Numbered from the stretch's first letter, positions 10,715-19,611 are shown. The stretch: 64,000 bases of DNA from Pseudomonas putida (GCF_028682635.1 NZ_JANHLK010000004.1:62001-126000), one strand, 5' to 3'. Numbers and translations are program-made. Notes: generated by a model from the letters alone, not told the origin.

Positions 10715-11371
10715 ATGACTTTCAAGACTACTCCTCGTCGTCTCGCCAAGACCTTTGCACTGGTTGCTGGTATGAGTGTGCTTTCGATGCAGGCCTTCGC
10801 CGGTGGCGATGCCGCACTGTACGGCCCGACCGCACCGAAAGGCTCGTCCTTCGTGCGGATCTACAACGCCAGCAACGCAGAAGTCAGCGCCACTGTCGGC
10901 AGCACCAACCTGAGCGATGTCGCGCCGCTGTCGAGCAGCGACTTCAGCTTCATGCCGGGCGGTGACTACAGCGCCAAGGTCGGCAGCCAGACCCTGCCGG
11001 TGAAACTGGCCGGCGACCACTATTACACCCTGGTCAACAACGCCAGCGGCGCACCGCAACTGATCGAAGAGCCGCCGTTCAAGAACAAGCAGAAATCCCT
11101 GGTGCGCGTGCAGAACCTCAGCGACAAGGCGCTGACCCTGAAAACCGCCGACGGCAAGACCGACGTGGTCCCGAACGTGGCCGCCAAGGGCCGTGGCGAG
11201 CGTGAAATCAACCCGGTCAAAGTCAGCCTGGCGCTATACGATGGCGCAACGAAAGTCGGCGACGTGAAACCGGTCGCCCTGGAACGCGGTGAAGCCGCCG
11301 TGCTGTACGTCACCGGCAGCGGCAGCAGCCTGTCGCCGGTCTGGGTAAAACGCCCGGTATCGACGCGCTAA
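10715..11371 (+). CDS. algF: Alginate O-acetylation adaptor AlgF
   Basis: Periplasmic protein needed for O-acetylation; in the family it has two small beta-sandwich domains and is considered an adaptor rather than an enzyme. The 218-aa product has a signal peptide (core LVAGMSVLSMQAFA) and two repeated beta-rich halves, one starting SSFVRIYNASNAEVSA and the other KSLVRVQNLSDKALTLK. The internal similarity of those two lines supports the two-domain layout. SD GAGAGAGG precedes ATG by 7 bases. A REPIN separates it from algA. Confidence 0.95.
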   Translation: MTFKTTPRRLAKTFALVAGMSVLSMQAFAGGDAALYGPTAPKGSSFVRIYNASNAEVSATVGSTNLSDVAPLSSSDFSFMPGGDYSAKVGSQTLPVKLAGDHYYTLVNNASGAPQLIEEPPFKNKQKSLVRVQNLSDKALTLKTADGKTDVVPNVAAKGRGEREINPVKVSLALYDGATKVGDVKPVALERGEAAVLYVTGSGSSLSPVWVKRPVSTR

Positions 11372-11393
11372 TCATTTTCCCGAATTGACCCGG

Positions 11394-11484
11394 CTCCGTG
11401 GGAGCCGGCCTGCCGGCGATGCAGGCCACTCGGTTTTGTCGATGTACCGAGGTGATGCCATCGCCAGCAGGCTGGCTCCCACAA
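11394..11484. repeat. REPIN between algF and algA
   Basis: CTCCGTGGGAGCCGGCCTGC and GCCAGCAGGCTGGCTCCCAC are inverted around a loop. It is the third REPIN in the alginate operon and lies directly upstream of the algA Shine-Dalgarno region. Confidence 0.92.
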
Positions 11485-11518
11485 AAGCCTAACCAAACGA
11501 TTTTCAAGGAGTAACAAC

Positions 11519-12970
11519 ATGATTCCGGTGATCTTGTCAGGTGGTAGCGGCTCACGTCTTTGGCCGCTTTCCCGTAAGCAGTTCCCTAAACAGTTCCTGG
11601 CCCTGACCGGCGAGCACACCCTGTTCCAGCAAACCCTGGAACGCCTGGTGTTCGACGGCATGGACACGCCGATCGTGGTCTGCAACAAGGACCACCGTTT
11701 CATCGTCAACGAGCAGTTGGCCGCGCGCAAACTCGAAACCCAGCGCATCCTGATGGAACCGTTCGGCCGCAACACCGCGCCGGCCGTGGCCCTGACCGCG
11801 ATGATGCTGGTCAACGAAGGTCGTGACGAACTGATGCTGGTCCTGCCGGCCGACCACGTGCTGGAAGACCAGAAAGCCCTGCAACGCGCCCTGGCCCTGG
11901 CCACCGTCGCCGCCGAAAACGGCGAAATGGTGCTGTTCGGCGTCCCGGCCACCAAACCGGAAACCGGCTACGGCTACATCAAGTCGACCAACGATTCACT
12001 GCTGCCCGAAGGCGTCAGCCGCGTTTCGCACTTCGTCGAAAAACCGGACGTGAAACGCGCCACCGAGTACGTCCAGTCCGGCGGTTACTTCTGGAACAGC
12101 GGCATGTTCCTGTTCCGCGCCAGCCGCTTCCTCGAAGAGCTGAAAAAGCACGATCCGGACATCTACGACACCTGCCTGCTGACCCTCGAGCGCAGCGCCC
12201 AGGACGCCGACACCGTGAGCATCGACGAAGCCACTTTCGCCTGCTGCCCGGACAACTCCATCGACTACTCGGTCATGGAAAAAACCCAGCGCGCCTGCGT
12301 CGTACCGCTGACTGCGGGCTGGAGCGATGTCGGCTGCTGGTCGTCGTTGTGGGAAGTGAATGCGAAAGATGCCAATGGCAACGTCACCAAAGGCGACGTG
12401 GTGATCCAGGACAGCAAGAACTGCATGATCCACGGCAACGGCAAACTGGTGTCGGTGATCGGCCTGGAAAACATCGTGGTGGTCGAAACCAAGGACGCCA
12501 TGATGATCGCGCACAAGGACAAGGTCCAGGGCGTGAAGCAGATGGTCAACACCCTCAACGAACAGGGCCGCAGCGAAACCCAGAACCACTGCGAAGTCTA
12601 TCGTCCGTGGGGCTCCTACGACTCGGTCGACATGGGCGGGCGTTTCCAGGTCAAGCACATCTCGGTGAAACCGGGCGCGTGCCTGTCGCTGCAAATGCAC
12701 CACCACCGCGCCGAGCACTGGATCGTGGTCAGCGGCACGGCTGAAGTGACCTGCGACGAGAACGTGTTCCTGCTGACTGAAAACCAGTCGACCTACATTC
12801 CGATTGCTTCGGTGCACCGCCTGCGCAACCCGGGCAAGATTCCACTCGAGATCATCGAAGTGCAATCGGGCAGTTATCTGGGTGAGGACGATATCGAGCG
12901 GTTCGAAGACATCTACGGGCGTTCGACCCCGATTGAGCGTGGCGTGTCGGTAAAAACCATCGCGCAGTAA
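11519..12970 (+). CDS. algA: Bifunctional mannose-6-phosphate isomerase / GDP-mannose pyrophosphorylase AlgA
   Basis: Cytoplasmic enzyme of precursor supply: fructose-6-P to mannose-6-P, and mannose-1-P plus GTP to GDP-mannose. The N-terminal nucleotidyltransferase signature GGSGSRLWPLSR starts at residue 7, and FVEKP marks the sugar-phosphate site. The C-terminal cupin isomerase domain carries LQMHHHRAEHW. Length is 483 aa, as in the family. AAGGAG lies 8 bases before ATG. It is the last gene of the operon and is followed by a strong terminator. Confidence 0.97.
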   Translation: MIPVILSGGSGSRLWPLSRKQFPKQFLALTGEHTLFQQTLERLVFDGMDTPIVVCNKDHRFIVNEQLAARKLETQRILMEPFGRNTAPAVALTAMMLVNEGRDELMLVLPADHVLEDQKALQRALALATVAAENGEMVLFGVPATKPETGYGYIKSTNDSLLPEGVSRVSHFVEKPDVKRATEYVQSGGYFWNSGMFLFRASRFLEELKKHDPDIYDTCLLTLERSAQDADTVSIDEATFACCPDNSIDYSVMEKTQRACVVPLTAGWSDVGCWSSLWEVNAKDANGNVTKGDVVIQDSKNCMIHGNGKLVSVIGLENIVVVETKDAMMIAHKDKVQGVKQMVNTLNEQGRSETQNHCEVYRPWGSYDSVDMGGRFQVKHISVKPGACLSLQMHHHRAEHWIVVSGTAEVTCDENVFLLTENQSTYIPIASVHRLRNPGKIPLEIIEVQSGSYLGEDDIERFEDIYGRSTPIERGVSVKTIAQ

Positions 12971-12984
12971 GCACTGTTTACCTT

Positions 12985-13047
12985 AAGCCCCCGCTCAACC
13001 CGCTGCGTCCCCTATCCGCAGCGGGTTGACCGGGGGCTTTTTTTTTC
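12985..13047 (+). terminator. Rho-independent terminator of the alginate operon
   Basis: A long near-perfect stem (AAGCCCCCGCTCAACCCGCT with its inverse) and a short loop are followed by a run of nine T. It starts 15 bases after the algA stop. Confidence 0.96.
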
Positions 13048-13066
13048 CGGGTTTTGTGTTGCCCAG

Positions 13067-13152
13067 GCTGGCCTCTTCGCGAGCAAGCCCGAGTTTTTTT
13101 TGGGAGAAATGCGATCGAATGTGGGAGCGGGCTTGCTCGCGAATAGGCCAGC
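13067..13152. repeat. REP pair of the GCGAGCAAGC type
   Basis: GCTGGCCTCTTCGCGAGCAAG and CTTGCTCGCGAATAGGCCAGC are inverted around an AT-rich spacer. This is a different REP subtype from those inside the alginate operon. Confidence 0.8.
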
Positions 13153-13235
13153 ACATCCGCCACAAAATCTCGCCATCGCCAACCTCCCCTACGCTTAGGT
13201 AGGATGGTCTCTCCATCCCCCAAGGTTTTCACGTC

Positions 13236-13700
13236 ATGTTCATCGGTGTCCTGCTGGTCATCACCTGGCTGATCCTGCTCCTACGCTATCCGACCAAAGC
13301 CCTGCCCGTGTCCATGGCCGCCGCCGTAGGGCTGGGCATCGTCGCCACCTGGGTCATCTGGATGGACCACCGCGAACTCAAACAGCTTGAACGCCTGGAA
13401 CTGCGCATCAGCTACGCACCGCAACATTGCCCTGCCGACCGGCCGCTGCAATTGACCATGAGCAACGGTAACGACGTGCCGCTGACCGAGTTGCGCTGGC
13501 GCGTCGCCGCTTATGCGCCGGGCGACACCGTCAACCTGGCCGACAATCAGTACACCGCCCCTCGCTATCGCGGGCCTGGCGAATTGCAGGCTGGGGGTAG
13601 CTGGGAAGATTGCCTGCCCATGCCGCCGTTGCGCCCCGGCTATCGCCCGGAAACCCTGGAGTTTCGCGCCGAGCGTTTGCACGGCACTTTCTCCGATTGA
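13236..13700 (+). CDS. Small membrane-anchored protein of unknown function
   Basis: The 154-aa product has two N-terminal hydrophobic helices (about residues 2-18 and 24-42) and then a soluble beta-rich part with strand-like LTMSNGNDVPLTELRWRVAAY, reminiscent of an Ig-like or fibronectin-type fold. I recognise it only as a protein found in pseudomonads, sometimes labelled a multidrug transporter without support in the sequence. AAGG precedes the ATG. The SDR gene starts 34 bases downstream, so the two may be co-transcribed. Confidence 0.8.
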   Translation: MFIGVLLVITWLILLLRYPTKALPVSMAAAVGLGIVATWVIWMDHRELKQLERLELRISYAPQHCPADRPLQLTMSNGNDVPLTELRWRVAAYAPGDTVNLADNQYTAPRYRGPGELQAGGSWEDCLPMPPLRPGYRPETLEFRAERLHGTFSD

Positions 13701-13734
13701 CCTCTCCCCCACTTTTTTGCACAAGGACCGCGCC

Positions 13735-14559
13735 ATGCCCGTTGCGTTGATTACCGGATGTTCCAGTGGCATCGGCCGCGCCCTGGCCGATGCCTTCAAA
13801 TCTGCTGGTTATACCGTCTGGGCCAGTGCCCGCAAGACTGAAGATGTCGCAGCGCTGACCACTGCCGGTTTTATTGCCGTGCAACTGGACGTCAACGATG
13901 GCCCGGCACTCGAACAATTGAGCGAACGGATCAACCAGCAACACGGCGGCCTCGATGTGCTGATCAATAACGCCGGCTACGGTGCGATGGGGCCTTTGCT
14001 CGATGGCGGCGTGCAGGCGATGCAGCGCCAGTTTGAAACCAACGTGTTCGCCATCGTCGGCGTGACCCGGGCGATGTTTGGTGTGTTGCGTCGGGCCAAA
14101 GGGATTGTCGTCAATATCGGTAGCGTTTCCGGGGTTCTGGTCACGCCGTTCGCAGGGGCATATTGCGCCTCGAAAGCCGCGGTGCATGCCTTGAGCGATG
14201 CCTTGCGCATGGAACTGGCGCCGTTTGGCGTGCGGGTGATGGAGGTGCAGCCGGGGGCGATCGCTTCCAGTTTTGCCAGGAATGCCGGGCATGAGGCGGA
14301 GCAATTGATCACCGAACAATCGCCGTGGTTTCCGTTGCGCGAAGGTATTCGGGCACGGGCCAAGGCGTCCCAGGACAATCCGACGCCGGCCAGTGAGTTT
14401 GCCGCGGGGTTGCTCAAGGCCGTGCAGCAAAGCAAACCGCCGCGGCTGATTCGTCTTGGCAATGGCAGCCGGGCGTTGCCGTTGATGGCGGGGTTGTTGC
14501 CCAAGGGCTTGCTGGAGTCGGCGTTGATGAGGCGATTCGGGTTGCGTGGGCAGCTCTGA
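13735..14559 (+). CDS. Short-chain dehydrogenase/reductase
   Basis: Classical SDR of 274 aa. The start ATG 13735 is preceded by AAGGA and puts the nucleotide-binding motif TGCSSGIGRA at residues 7-16. NNAGYG and the catalytic YxxxK (YCASKAA), with the Ser-rich NIGSVSG strand before it, are all present, so it should be an active NAD(P)-dependent oxidoreductase. The substrate cannot be read from sequence. The frame is open further upstream, but that stretch overlaps the preceding gene. Confidence 0.92.
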   Translation: MPVALITGCSSGIGRALADAFKSAGYTVWASARKTEDVAALTTAGFIAVQLDVNDGPALEQLSERINQQHGGLDVLINNAGYGAMGPLLDGGVQAMQRQFETNVFAIVGVTRAMFGVLRRAKGIVVNIGSVSGVLVTPFAGAYCASKAAVHALSDALRMELAPFGVRVMEVQPGAIASSFARNAGHEAEQLITEQSPWFPLREGIRARAKASQDNPTPASEFAAGLLKAVQQSKPPRLIRLGNGSRALPLMAGLLPKGLLESALMRRFGLRGQL

Positions 14560-14570
14560 GACCCAGTCGA

Positions 14571-14598
14571 CGCCTTCGCGAGCAAGCTCGCTCCTACA
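14571..14598. repeat. Single REP at the 3' end of the efflux operon
   Basis: CGCCTTCGCGAGCAAGCTCG followed by CTCCTACAG forms a REP half-element. On the minus strand its CTGTAGGAGC edge supplies the TAG stop codon of the HlyD-like gene. Confidence 0.8.
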
Positions 14599-15448
14599 GT
14601 GCGTTGACCACTACCGTGCAGGTAATCCCCGCCGCCAGCAGCACCCCCTCCGGCACTTCATCGATGTGAATGCGCACCGGTACCCGTTGCGCCAGGCGCA
14701 CCCAGTTGAAGGTCGGGTTCACGTCGGCGATCAGCTCGCGGCTTTCCGGGTTGTCGCGGTCGTAGATGCCGCGGGAGATGCTTTCCACGTGGCCCTTGAG
14801 CACTTCGCCGCTCATCAGTTGCATGTCGGCCTTATCGCCCACGCGCACGTGGGGCAATTTCGTTTCCTCGAAGAAGCCGTAGACCCAGAACGAGTTCATG
14901 TCGACCACGGCCATTTTCGCTTCGCCAATGCGCGCGTAGTCGCCGCGATGGACATTCAGGTTGGTCACGTAGCCATCCACCGCCGCACGCACTTCGGTGC
15001 GCTTGAGGTTCAGTTCGGCGGCTTCGAGTTGCGCCTGGGCCTGTTGGTAATCGGCCAGGGCCGAGTCGGCGAGGTTGCTGGCGTCGTCGCGGTTTTCCCG
15101 GGAGATCACCAGGTTGTCCATGTCGGCACGGCGATGGGCGTTGACCTTGCGCATCTCCCAGGTCGCCTTGCGTGACGCCACCAGCGACTGCGCCTGTTTG
15201 ACCGCGAGGCGGTAGTGCTCGGGGTCGATGCGCATCAGCAGGTCGCCCTTCTTCACCAATTGGTTGTCGCGCACCGGCACGTCCACCACTTCGCCGGTGA
15301 CGTCCGCAGCAACGTTGATGATGTCGGCGCGCACCCGGCCGTCGCGGGTCCACGGGGTCTCCATGTAATGCACCCAGAGTGTGCGGCCGATCCATATCGC
15401 CAGGGCCAGAACCAGCAGGGTGGCGAGCAGGCTGAAGAGCTTTTTCAT
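14594..15448 (-). CDS. HlyD-family efflux adaptor (AaeA-like)
   Basis: Periplasmic membrane-fusion protein of the AaeA type, linking a FUSC/AaeB-like inner-membrane protein to an outer-membrane channel. The 284-aa product has an N-terminal anchor helix (MKKLFSLLATLLVLALAIW), a biotinyl-lipoyl half-motif (NVAADVTGEVVDVPVRDNQLV), a coiled-coil hairpin, and the second lipoyl half (EVRAAVDGYVTNLNVHRGDY). It lies 10 bases downstream of the DUF1656 gene and is the last gene of the minus-strand operon. AaeAB in E. coli exports aromatic carboxylic acids; the substrate here is not known. Confidence 0.92.
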   Translation of the reverse strand: MKKLFSLLATLLVLALAIWIGRTLWVHYMETPWTRDGRVRADIINVAADVTGEVVDVPVRDNQLVKKGDLLMRIDPEHYRLAVKQAQSLVASRKATWEMRKVNAHRRADMDNLVISRENRDDASNLADSALADYQQAQAQLEAAELNLKRTEVRAAVDGYVTNLNVHRGDYARIGEAKMAVVDMNSFWVYGFFEETKLPHVRVGDKADMQLMSGEVLKGHVESISRGIYDRDNPESRELIADVNPTFNWVRLAQRVPVRIHIDEVPEGVLLAAGITCTVVVNAL

Positions 15449-15458
15449 CAGAGAATTC

Positions 15459-15659
15459 TCAACGATAAACAGTCAGCGCCATGGCGCCGAACAGACAGGT
15501 AAACAGGCTCAGGCGCAGCAGCGCCGGGTGCCAGAAGAAGCGGTACAGGTCGAACCCGGACAGGAAGCGGTCCAGTGCCCAGGCCAGCGCCGCCGCAATG
15601 AAAAACATCAGGGTCATGGTCGGCATGTAAACGCCGTGGAAGGCGATTTCACGGGGCAT
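15459..15659 (-). CDS. DUF1656 small membrane protein (AaeX-like)
   Basis: A 66-aa two-helix inner-membrane protein found between FUSC and HlyD genes in this type of efflux operon. The start is ATG 15659 (MPREIAFHGVYMPT), chosen over an upstream TTG because AAGGAC lies 6 bases before it. It overlaps the end of the FUSC gene by 11 bases, which suggests translational coupling. Its exact function is not established. Confidence 0.9.
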   Translation of the reverse strand: MPREIAFHGVYMPTMTLMFFIAAALAWALDRFLSGFDLYRFFWHPALLRLSLFTCLFGAMALTVYR

Positions 15660-17841
15660 GGTCAAGTCCTTGGGGCTTGGTGTTCGTGTAGGAGGCGAGC
15701 GGCGATTGCGGGTCGAGTAGCGAGGTGCGGATAAAGTGCAGGTAGCTCTTCACCCGGCGCAGCGCCGAGGTGTCGAAGTGCGGGGCGAAGGGTTCGTCGG
15801 TGGCTTGCACGCGGCTGATCGCATGATCGACGGCGATCAACGCGCGCTCCAGATTGCTCTGGCCCGGTTGCAGGAACAGCCGCACCAGCGCACGCCCCAT
15901 CACGCGGATGGACTGGCGCCACGGCTGGGACTCGGCATAAGCCGGATGCACCGGCAGGATCGCCTGCTCCTTGCGCAATTCGATGATCGCGTGCCCGACT
16001 TCCAGCACAACGAACATCCAGCGCAACAGCTGCCGCTGGACTTGCGGCTGCCCCGTCGCGAAACCGTAAGCCTGATGCACCAGGTCGCGGGTGCGGCTTT
16101 CGAAACTCGACGCCAGGCCCTTGAGTTTGCCGCTGATGGCGTAGACCACCTGGCCGCGCAGGTCCTGCTCCAGGCGCTGCCACAACCAGCGGCTGTTCGG
16201 CGGCAGAATGATCGCCCCCGCCGCCGCACACACCAGCATGCCGAGCACCATGGCGATGTAGTCGTTGATGAAGCTGTAGGGGTTGTAGACCGTGAGGTTG
16301 TCCGGCACCGAACCGGTGCTGAAGAAGATCAGCAAGCCGAGGCCGACTCCAGCGTATTGCGGGCGCGAGGCCAGGAATGAACCGAGCACGATCACCGGCG
16401 CGAGCATCACGCACAGCAAGGGGAAACCGTCGATCCAAGGGAAGATGAAAAACATCTCGACGAAGCCGATCAGCGCGCCGAGAAACGTCCCGCAGGCCAT
16501 CTGGAATGCCATGCGTTTCGGGTTCGGCGTGGCGGCGGACAGGCCCACGGTGGCCGCCGCAATGAGCGTCATGGTCGCCCCGCTCGGCCACGCCGTCGCC
16601 ACCCAATAGCTGCCCAGCACCACCAGGATGAACGCAGCGCGAATCCCTGAGGCTGCCGACACCAGCCAGTTGGTTTGCGGGGTGAAGGGCTCGTCCCAGC
16701 GTTCGCGCTCGTGGCTGTGATCGGCCAATGAAGCGTGGGTCTGTGCATAACTGTGCAAGTCGTCAACGAAGCGATAGAGCAATTCGTAGGCGGTGTGGAA
16801 ATCCAGCAGCTCGGCATCGCTCGGCTCGCTCTCCTGGAACACCGCCCGCAGGCTGCGCACCCGCGCTGGCAAACTGGCCTTGTAGGCGGTCAGCGCCGAG
16901 ACCAGACGCGCTGCATCGGCACTGGTCAGCGCGCGGCCGCTGAAGCCGTCGAGCAATTCGGCGAGGTCCTGCAAACCGGGCTTGATGGCTGCCACGGCGT
17001 GATCGGTGTCACTGCTGCGCAGGCGTTCGAGCAACTGGTGCAAGGCGTTGAAACGCGTGGTGATGCCCATGAACTCGCTGTTCAGGCGACTGAGCCGACC
17101 GTTGCGTCGACGCATGTGCGGGTCTTCGAACACGGTGACGCTGCGCAGCCCCTCCAGGCCCACCGCTTCGGCAATGAAGCGCACGTTGCCGGCCTCGAAA
17201 GCCTCACGCTGGCTGCGCCCGCGCAAGCCGTCGGTGACAAACAAGGCGAAGACTCCGAAGCGCTGATACAGGGCATTGCGCATCGCGGCACTGGCGGTTT
17301 GCGGCAGGATCGCGGCGCTGACCAGGGTCGCGCAGAGAATCCCCAGGGAGATTTCCAGCACCCGCCAGACCGCCGCCATGAACGCGCCGTCCGGATGGGC
17401 CAGCGCGGGCAACCCGACCATCGCGGCGGTGTAGCCGGCCAGGACAAAACCGTAGGCGCGGAAGTTGCGGCAACGCGCCGCGCCGGCCGAGCAGATACCA
17501 ACCCAGATCGCCAGCGCGCCGAGGAACAATTCGGTGTTCTGCGCAAACAGGGCGATCAACGCCACCATCACTGCCGAGCCGGTCAGGGTGCCCAGAAAGC
17601 GGTAGAAACTCTTGGCGAACACCTGGCCGCTTTGCGGCTGCATGACGATGAACACGGTGATCATCGCCGTGCGCGGCTGCGGCAATTCCAAGCGCATGGC
17701 CAGCCACAGGGTCAGGAACGCGGCGAACAGCACCTTGAAAATGTAGACCCAGGTCACGCCATCGCTGCGTGCCCAGTCGAAGAAGCCCCGGCGCCATTCA
17801 AGGGAGTACAGCCAGCGCAAGGGTGCGGGCAAGGGGGTCAT
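15649..17841 (-). CDS. FUSC-family (AaeB-like) efflux transporter
   Basis: Inner-membrane protein of 730 aa with the fusaric-acid-resistance architecture. A first bundle of hydrophobic helices (residues ~30-180) is followed by a large cytoplasmic stretch rich in charged helices (~180-390). A second bundle starts near LVSAASGIRAAFILVVLGSY, and the protein ends in a C-terminal cytoplasmic domain. Order and spacing with NodT, DUF1656 and HlyD genes identify it as the pump of a tripartite system exporting aromatic or weak-acid compounds. Confidence 0.93.
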   Translation of the reverse strand: MTPLPAPLRWLYSLEWRRGFFDWARSDGVTWVYIFKVLFAAFLTLWLAMRLELPQPRTAMITVFIVMQPQSGQVFAKSFYRFLGTLTGSAVMVALIALFAQNTELFLGALAIWVGICSAGAARCRNFRAYGFVLAGYTAAMVGLPALAHPDGAFMAAVWRVLEISLGILCATLVSAAILPQTASAAMRNALYQRFGVFALFVTDGLRGRSQREAFEAGNVRFIAEAVGLEGLRSVTVFEDPHMRRRNGRLSRLNSEFMGITTRFNALHQLLERLRSSDTDHAVAAIKPGLQDLAELLDGFSGRALTSADAARLVSALTAYKASLPARVRSLRAVFQESEPSDAELLDFHTAYELLYRFVDDLHSYAQTHASLADHSHERERWDEPFTPQTNWLVSAASGIRAAFILVVLGSYWVATAWPSGATMTLIAAATVGLSAATPNPKRMAFQMACGTFLGALIGFVEMFFIFPWIDGFPLLCVMLAPVIVLGSFLASRPQYAGVGLGLLIFFSTGSVPDNLTVYNPYSFINDYIAMVLGMLVCAAAGAIILPPNSRWLWQRLEQDLRGQVVYAISGKLKGLASSFESRTRDLVHQAYGFATGQPQVQRQLLRWMFVVLEVGHAIIELRKEQAILPVHPAYAESQPWRQSIRVMGRALVRLFLQPGQSNLERALIAVDHAISRVQATDEPFAPHFDTSALRRVKSYLHFIRTSLLDPQSPLASYTNTKPQGLDHAP

Positions 17842-17860
17842 GGATTCCTGCTCTGTGAAA

Positions 17861-17954
17861 CCTGTGGGAGCCAGCCTGCTGGCGATAACGGAGTATCAGT
17901 CGACATCAATGTTGAATATGCTGCCCTCATCGCCAGCAGGCTGGCTCCCACAGG
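17861..17954. repeat. REPIN between the NodT-type and FUSC genes
   Basis: CCTGTGGGAGCCAGCCTGCT and AGCAGGCTGGCTCCCACAGG are perfectly inverted. The loop contains CAGTCGACATCAATGTTG, also present in the REPIN at 7751-7844. It lies inside the efflux operon. Confidence 0.95.
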
Positions 17955-17962
17955 TATTGTGT

Positions 17963-19462
17963 TCAACGCAAAAGGCTCGGGGTTTTCGGTGCCTGGGTCT
18001 GGCTGTCTTTCGGTACATCGTTGCCGGCACCCAGCCCACCGCCTAGCGCCGTTACCAACTCGGCATGCGCACTCAATCGCGCCGCCTGCACCTGCTGCTG
18101 CACCTGCTGCTGTTTGAACAACAGCGTCTGCGCGTTAAGCACATTGAGGTAATCGGTCAGCCCGCGCTGGTAGGCGATCATCGCGATGTCGTAGGTCTTC
18201 TGCGCGGTGGCCACCGACTCGGCGGCGAAGGTTTGCTGCTTGTCCATGGACTCGCGGCGGATCAACTGGTCGGAGATGTTTTTCAGCGCGTTGACCAGCG
18301 TCTGGTTGTATTTGGCCACGGCGATGTCATAACCGGCCGAAGCTTCACCCAGCTCCGAGCGCAAGCGCCCGCCGTCGAAGATCGGCAGGGAAATGGCCGG
18401 GCCGACGCTATAGTTGAGCTTCTTGCCGGTGAGGAACTCCAGGGCGCCGCCACCGGTGGCCATGTAGCCCAGGCTGCCGACCAGGTCGACGTTGGGGTAG
18501 AAACCGGCATGCGCCACGTCAATGCCCCGCGCCTGCGCCGCCACTTGCCAGCGACTGGCGACCACGTCCGGGCGTTGCCCGAGCAGTTGCGCCGGCAACG
18601 ACGATGGCAATTTCAACGCGGCACCCAGCGCCAGAGTCGGCCGCTGCAACTGCGCGCCCTCCCCCGGCCCCTTGCCTCCCAGCGCAGCCAGTTGATTTCG
18701 ACTGAGGGCGATTTCTTCGTCCAGGGCGTCAATCTGACGGTGGGTTTCCGGCAGCGGCGTCTGGGCCTGGCTGACTTCGAAATGGGTGCCGATGCCGCCG
18801 TTCAAGCGCTTCTGCGCCAGCTCGAGGATCTGCTCTTGCTGCTGCAATGTCGCTTCGACGATGTCCCGTTGCGCGTAGTGCAACGAGAGTTCGATGTAGA
18901 CGCGCACGATGTTGTTCTGCAATTCGAGCTGCGCCTGGCGCGCTTCGGCGACCGTCATGTGGGCCATGTCCACGGCGCGCTCGGTGGCATTGCTTTCGCG
19001 GCCCCAGAGGTCGAGGGCATAACTGAAGCCCAGTGCGGCGTTATTGTCCCAGGTGGTGCTGTTGGCCAGCTCACCGGGACCGTAGAACTGATCGGTGGGC
19101 CAGTTGTGGCGCTTGAGGGTGGACTCGCCATTGATCTGCAATGACTCCGCCGCCTCGGCAACACCGGCCATGGACCTGGCCTGGCGCACCCGCGCCGCCG
19201 CCATGGCCATGGTCGGGCTGCCTTGCACGGCGAGGTCGATCCAGCGGTTCAGTTGCGGATCGCCATAGGCCTGCCACCATTGAGCGGTGGGCCAGTGCGC
19301 GTCCTGGGCGGCGCTCTGGATCGCTTCGTCCGTGGCCAGTGAATTGGCCTCCAGTGCCTTGCCCTGTGGGGCAATACCTCCGGTTCCGATGCAGCCGCTG
19401 ATTGCCAGGGTTAAAACCAAAACACTGAGCGGCTGAAGCGCTCTGCTGATGCGACGCGGCAC
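17963..19462 (-). CDS. NodT-family outer-membrane efflux lipoprotein
   Basis: TolC-like outer-membrane factor, first gene of the tripartite efflux operon. The only reasonable start is GTG 19462 (AGGAAA about 10 bases upstream). It gives MPRRISRALQ, a hydrophobic core and the lipobox LAISGC with Cys24 as the lipidation site. Two OEP repeats follow, each with long coiled-coil helices; KYNQTLVNALKNISDQLI is typical. The 499-aa length is normal. It is transcribed divergently from the LysR gene at 19656. Confidence 0.93.
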   Translation of the reverse strand: MPRRISRALQPLSVLVLTLAISGCIGTGGIAPQGKALEANSLATDEAIQSAAQDAHWPTAQWWQAYGDPQLNRWIDLAVQGSPTMAMAAARVRQARSMAGVAEAAESLQINGESTLKRHNWPTDQFYGPGELANSTTWDNNAALGFSYALDLWGRESNATERAVDMAHMTVAEARQAQLELQNNIVRVYIELSLHYAQRDIVEATLQQQEQILELAQKRLNGGIGTHFEVSQAQTPLPETHRQIDALDEEIALSRNQLAALGGKGPGEGAQLQRPTLALGAALKLPSSLPAQLLGQRPDVVASRWQVAAQARGIDVAHAGFYPNVDLVGSLGYMATGGGALEFLTGKKLNYSVGPAISLPIFDGGRLRSELGEASAGYDIAVAKYNQTLVNALKNISDQLIRRESMDKQQTFAAESVATAQKTYDIAMIAYQRGLTDYLNVLNAQTLLFKQQQVQQQVQAARLSAHAELVTALGGGLGAGNDVPKDSQTQAPKTPSLLR

Positions 19463-19497
19463 TGCTGCGATTTCCTGAATTTGGGAGGAGGCATACG

Positions 19498-19511
19498 GGT
19501 CCCGTGGGACC
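19498..19511. promoter_or_regulatory. Inverted repeat in the divergent nodT/lysR promoter
   Basis: GGTCCCGTGGGACC is an almost perfect palindrome 36 bases upstream of the NodT-type start codon. It is a candidate operator for the adjacent LysR protein; no binding is proven. Confidence 0.4.
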
Positions 19512-19598
19512 GGGGCAATTCTATGGGGCGGTCTGGATGGCGATAAGCTGGGATTCCTGTGAATCTTTGTTACCGTTAACGCGATAATCCCTTGGTCG

Positions 19599-19611
19599 GG
19601 GTCTCAGACCC
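19599..19611. promoter_or_regulatory. Second inverted repeat in the divergent nodT/lysR promoter
   Basis: GGGTCTCAGACCC is a perfect palindrome with a one-base centre, 44 bases upstream of the LysR start. Together with the repeat at 19498 it could form a two-site LysR-type arrangement. Confidence 0.4.

Noticed and set aside
598..12000. The repeated GTAGGAGC palindromes as a CRISPR array or IS remnants
   Set aside because: Spacing is irregular, units are inverted pairs rather than direct repeats with unique spacers, and no transposase fragments are present; they are REP/REPIN elements.
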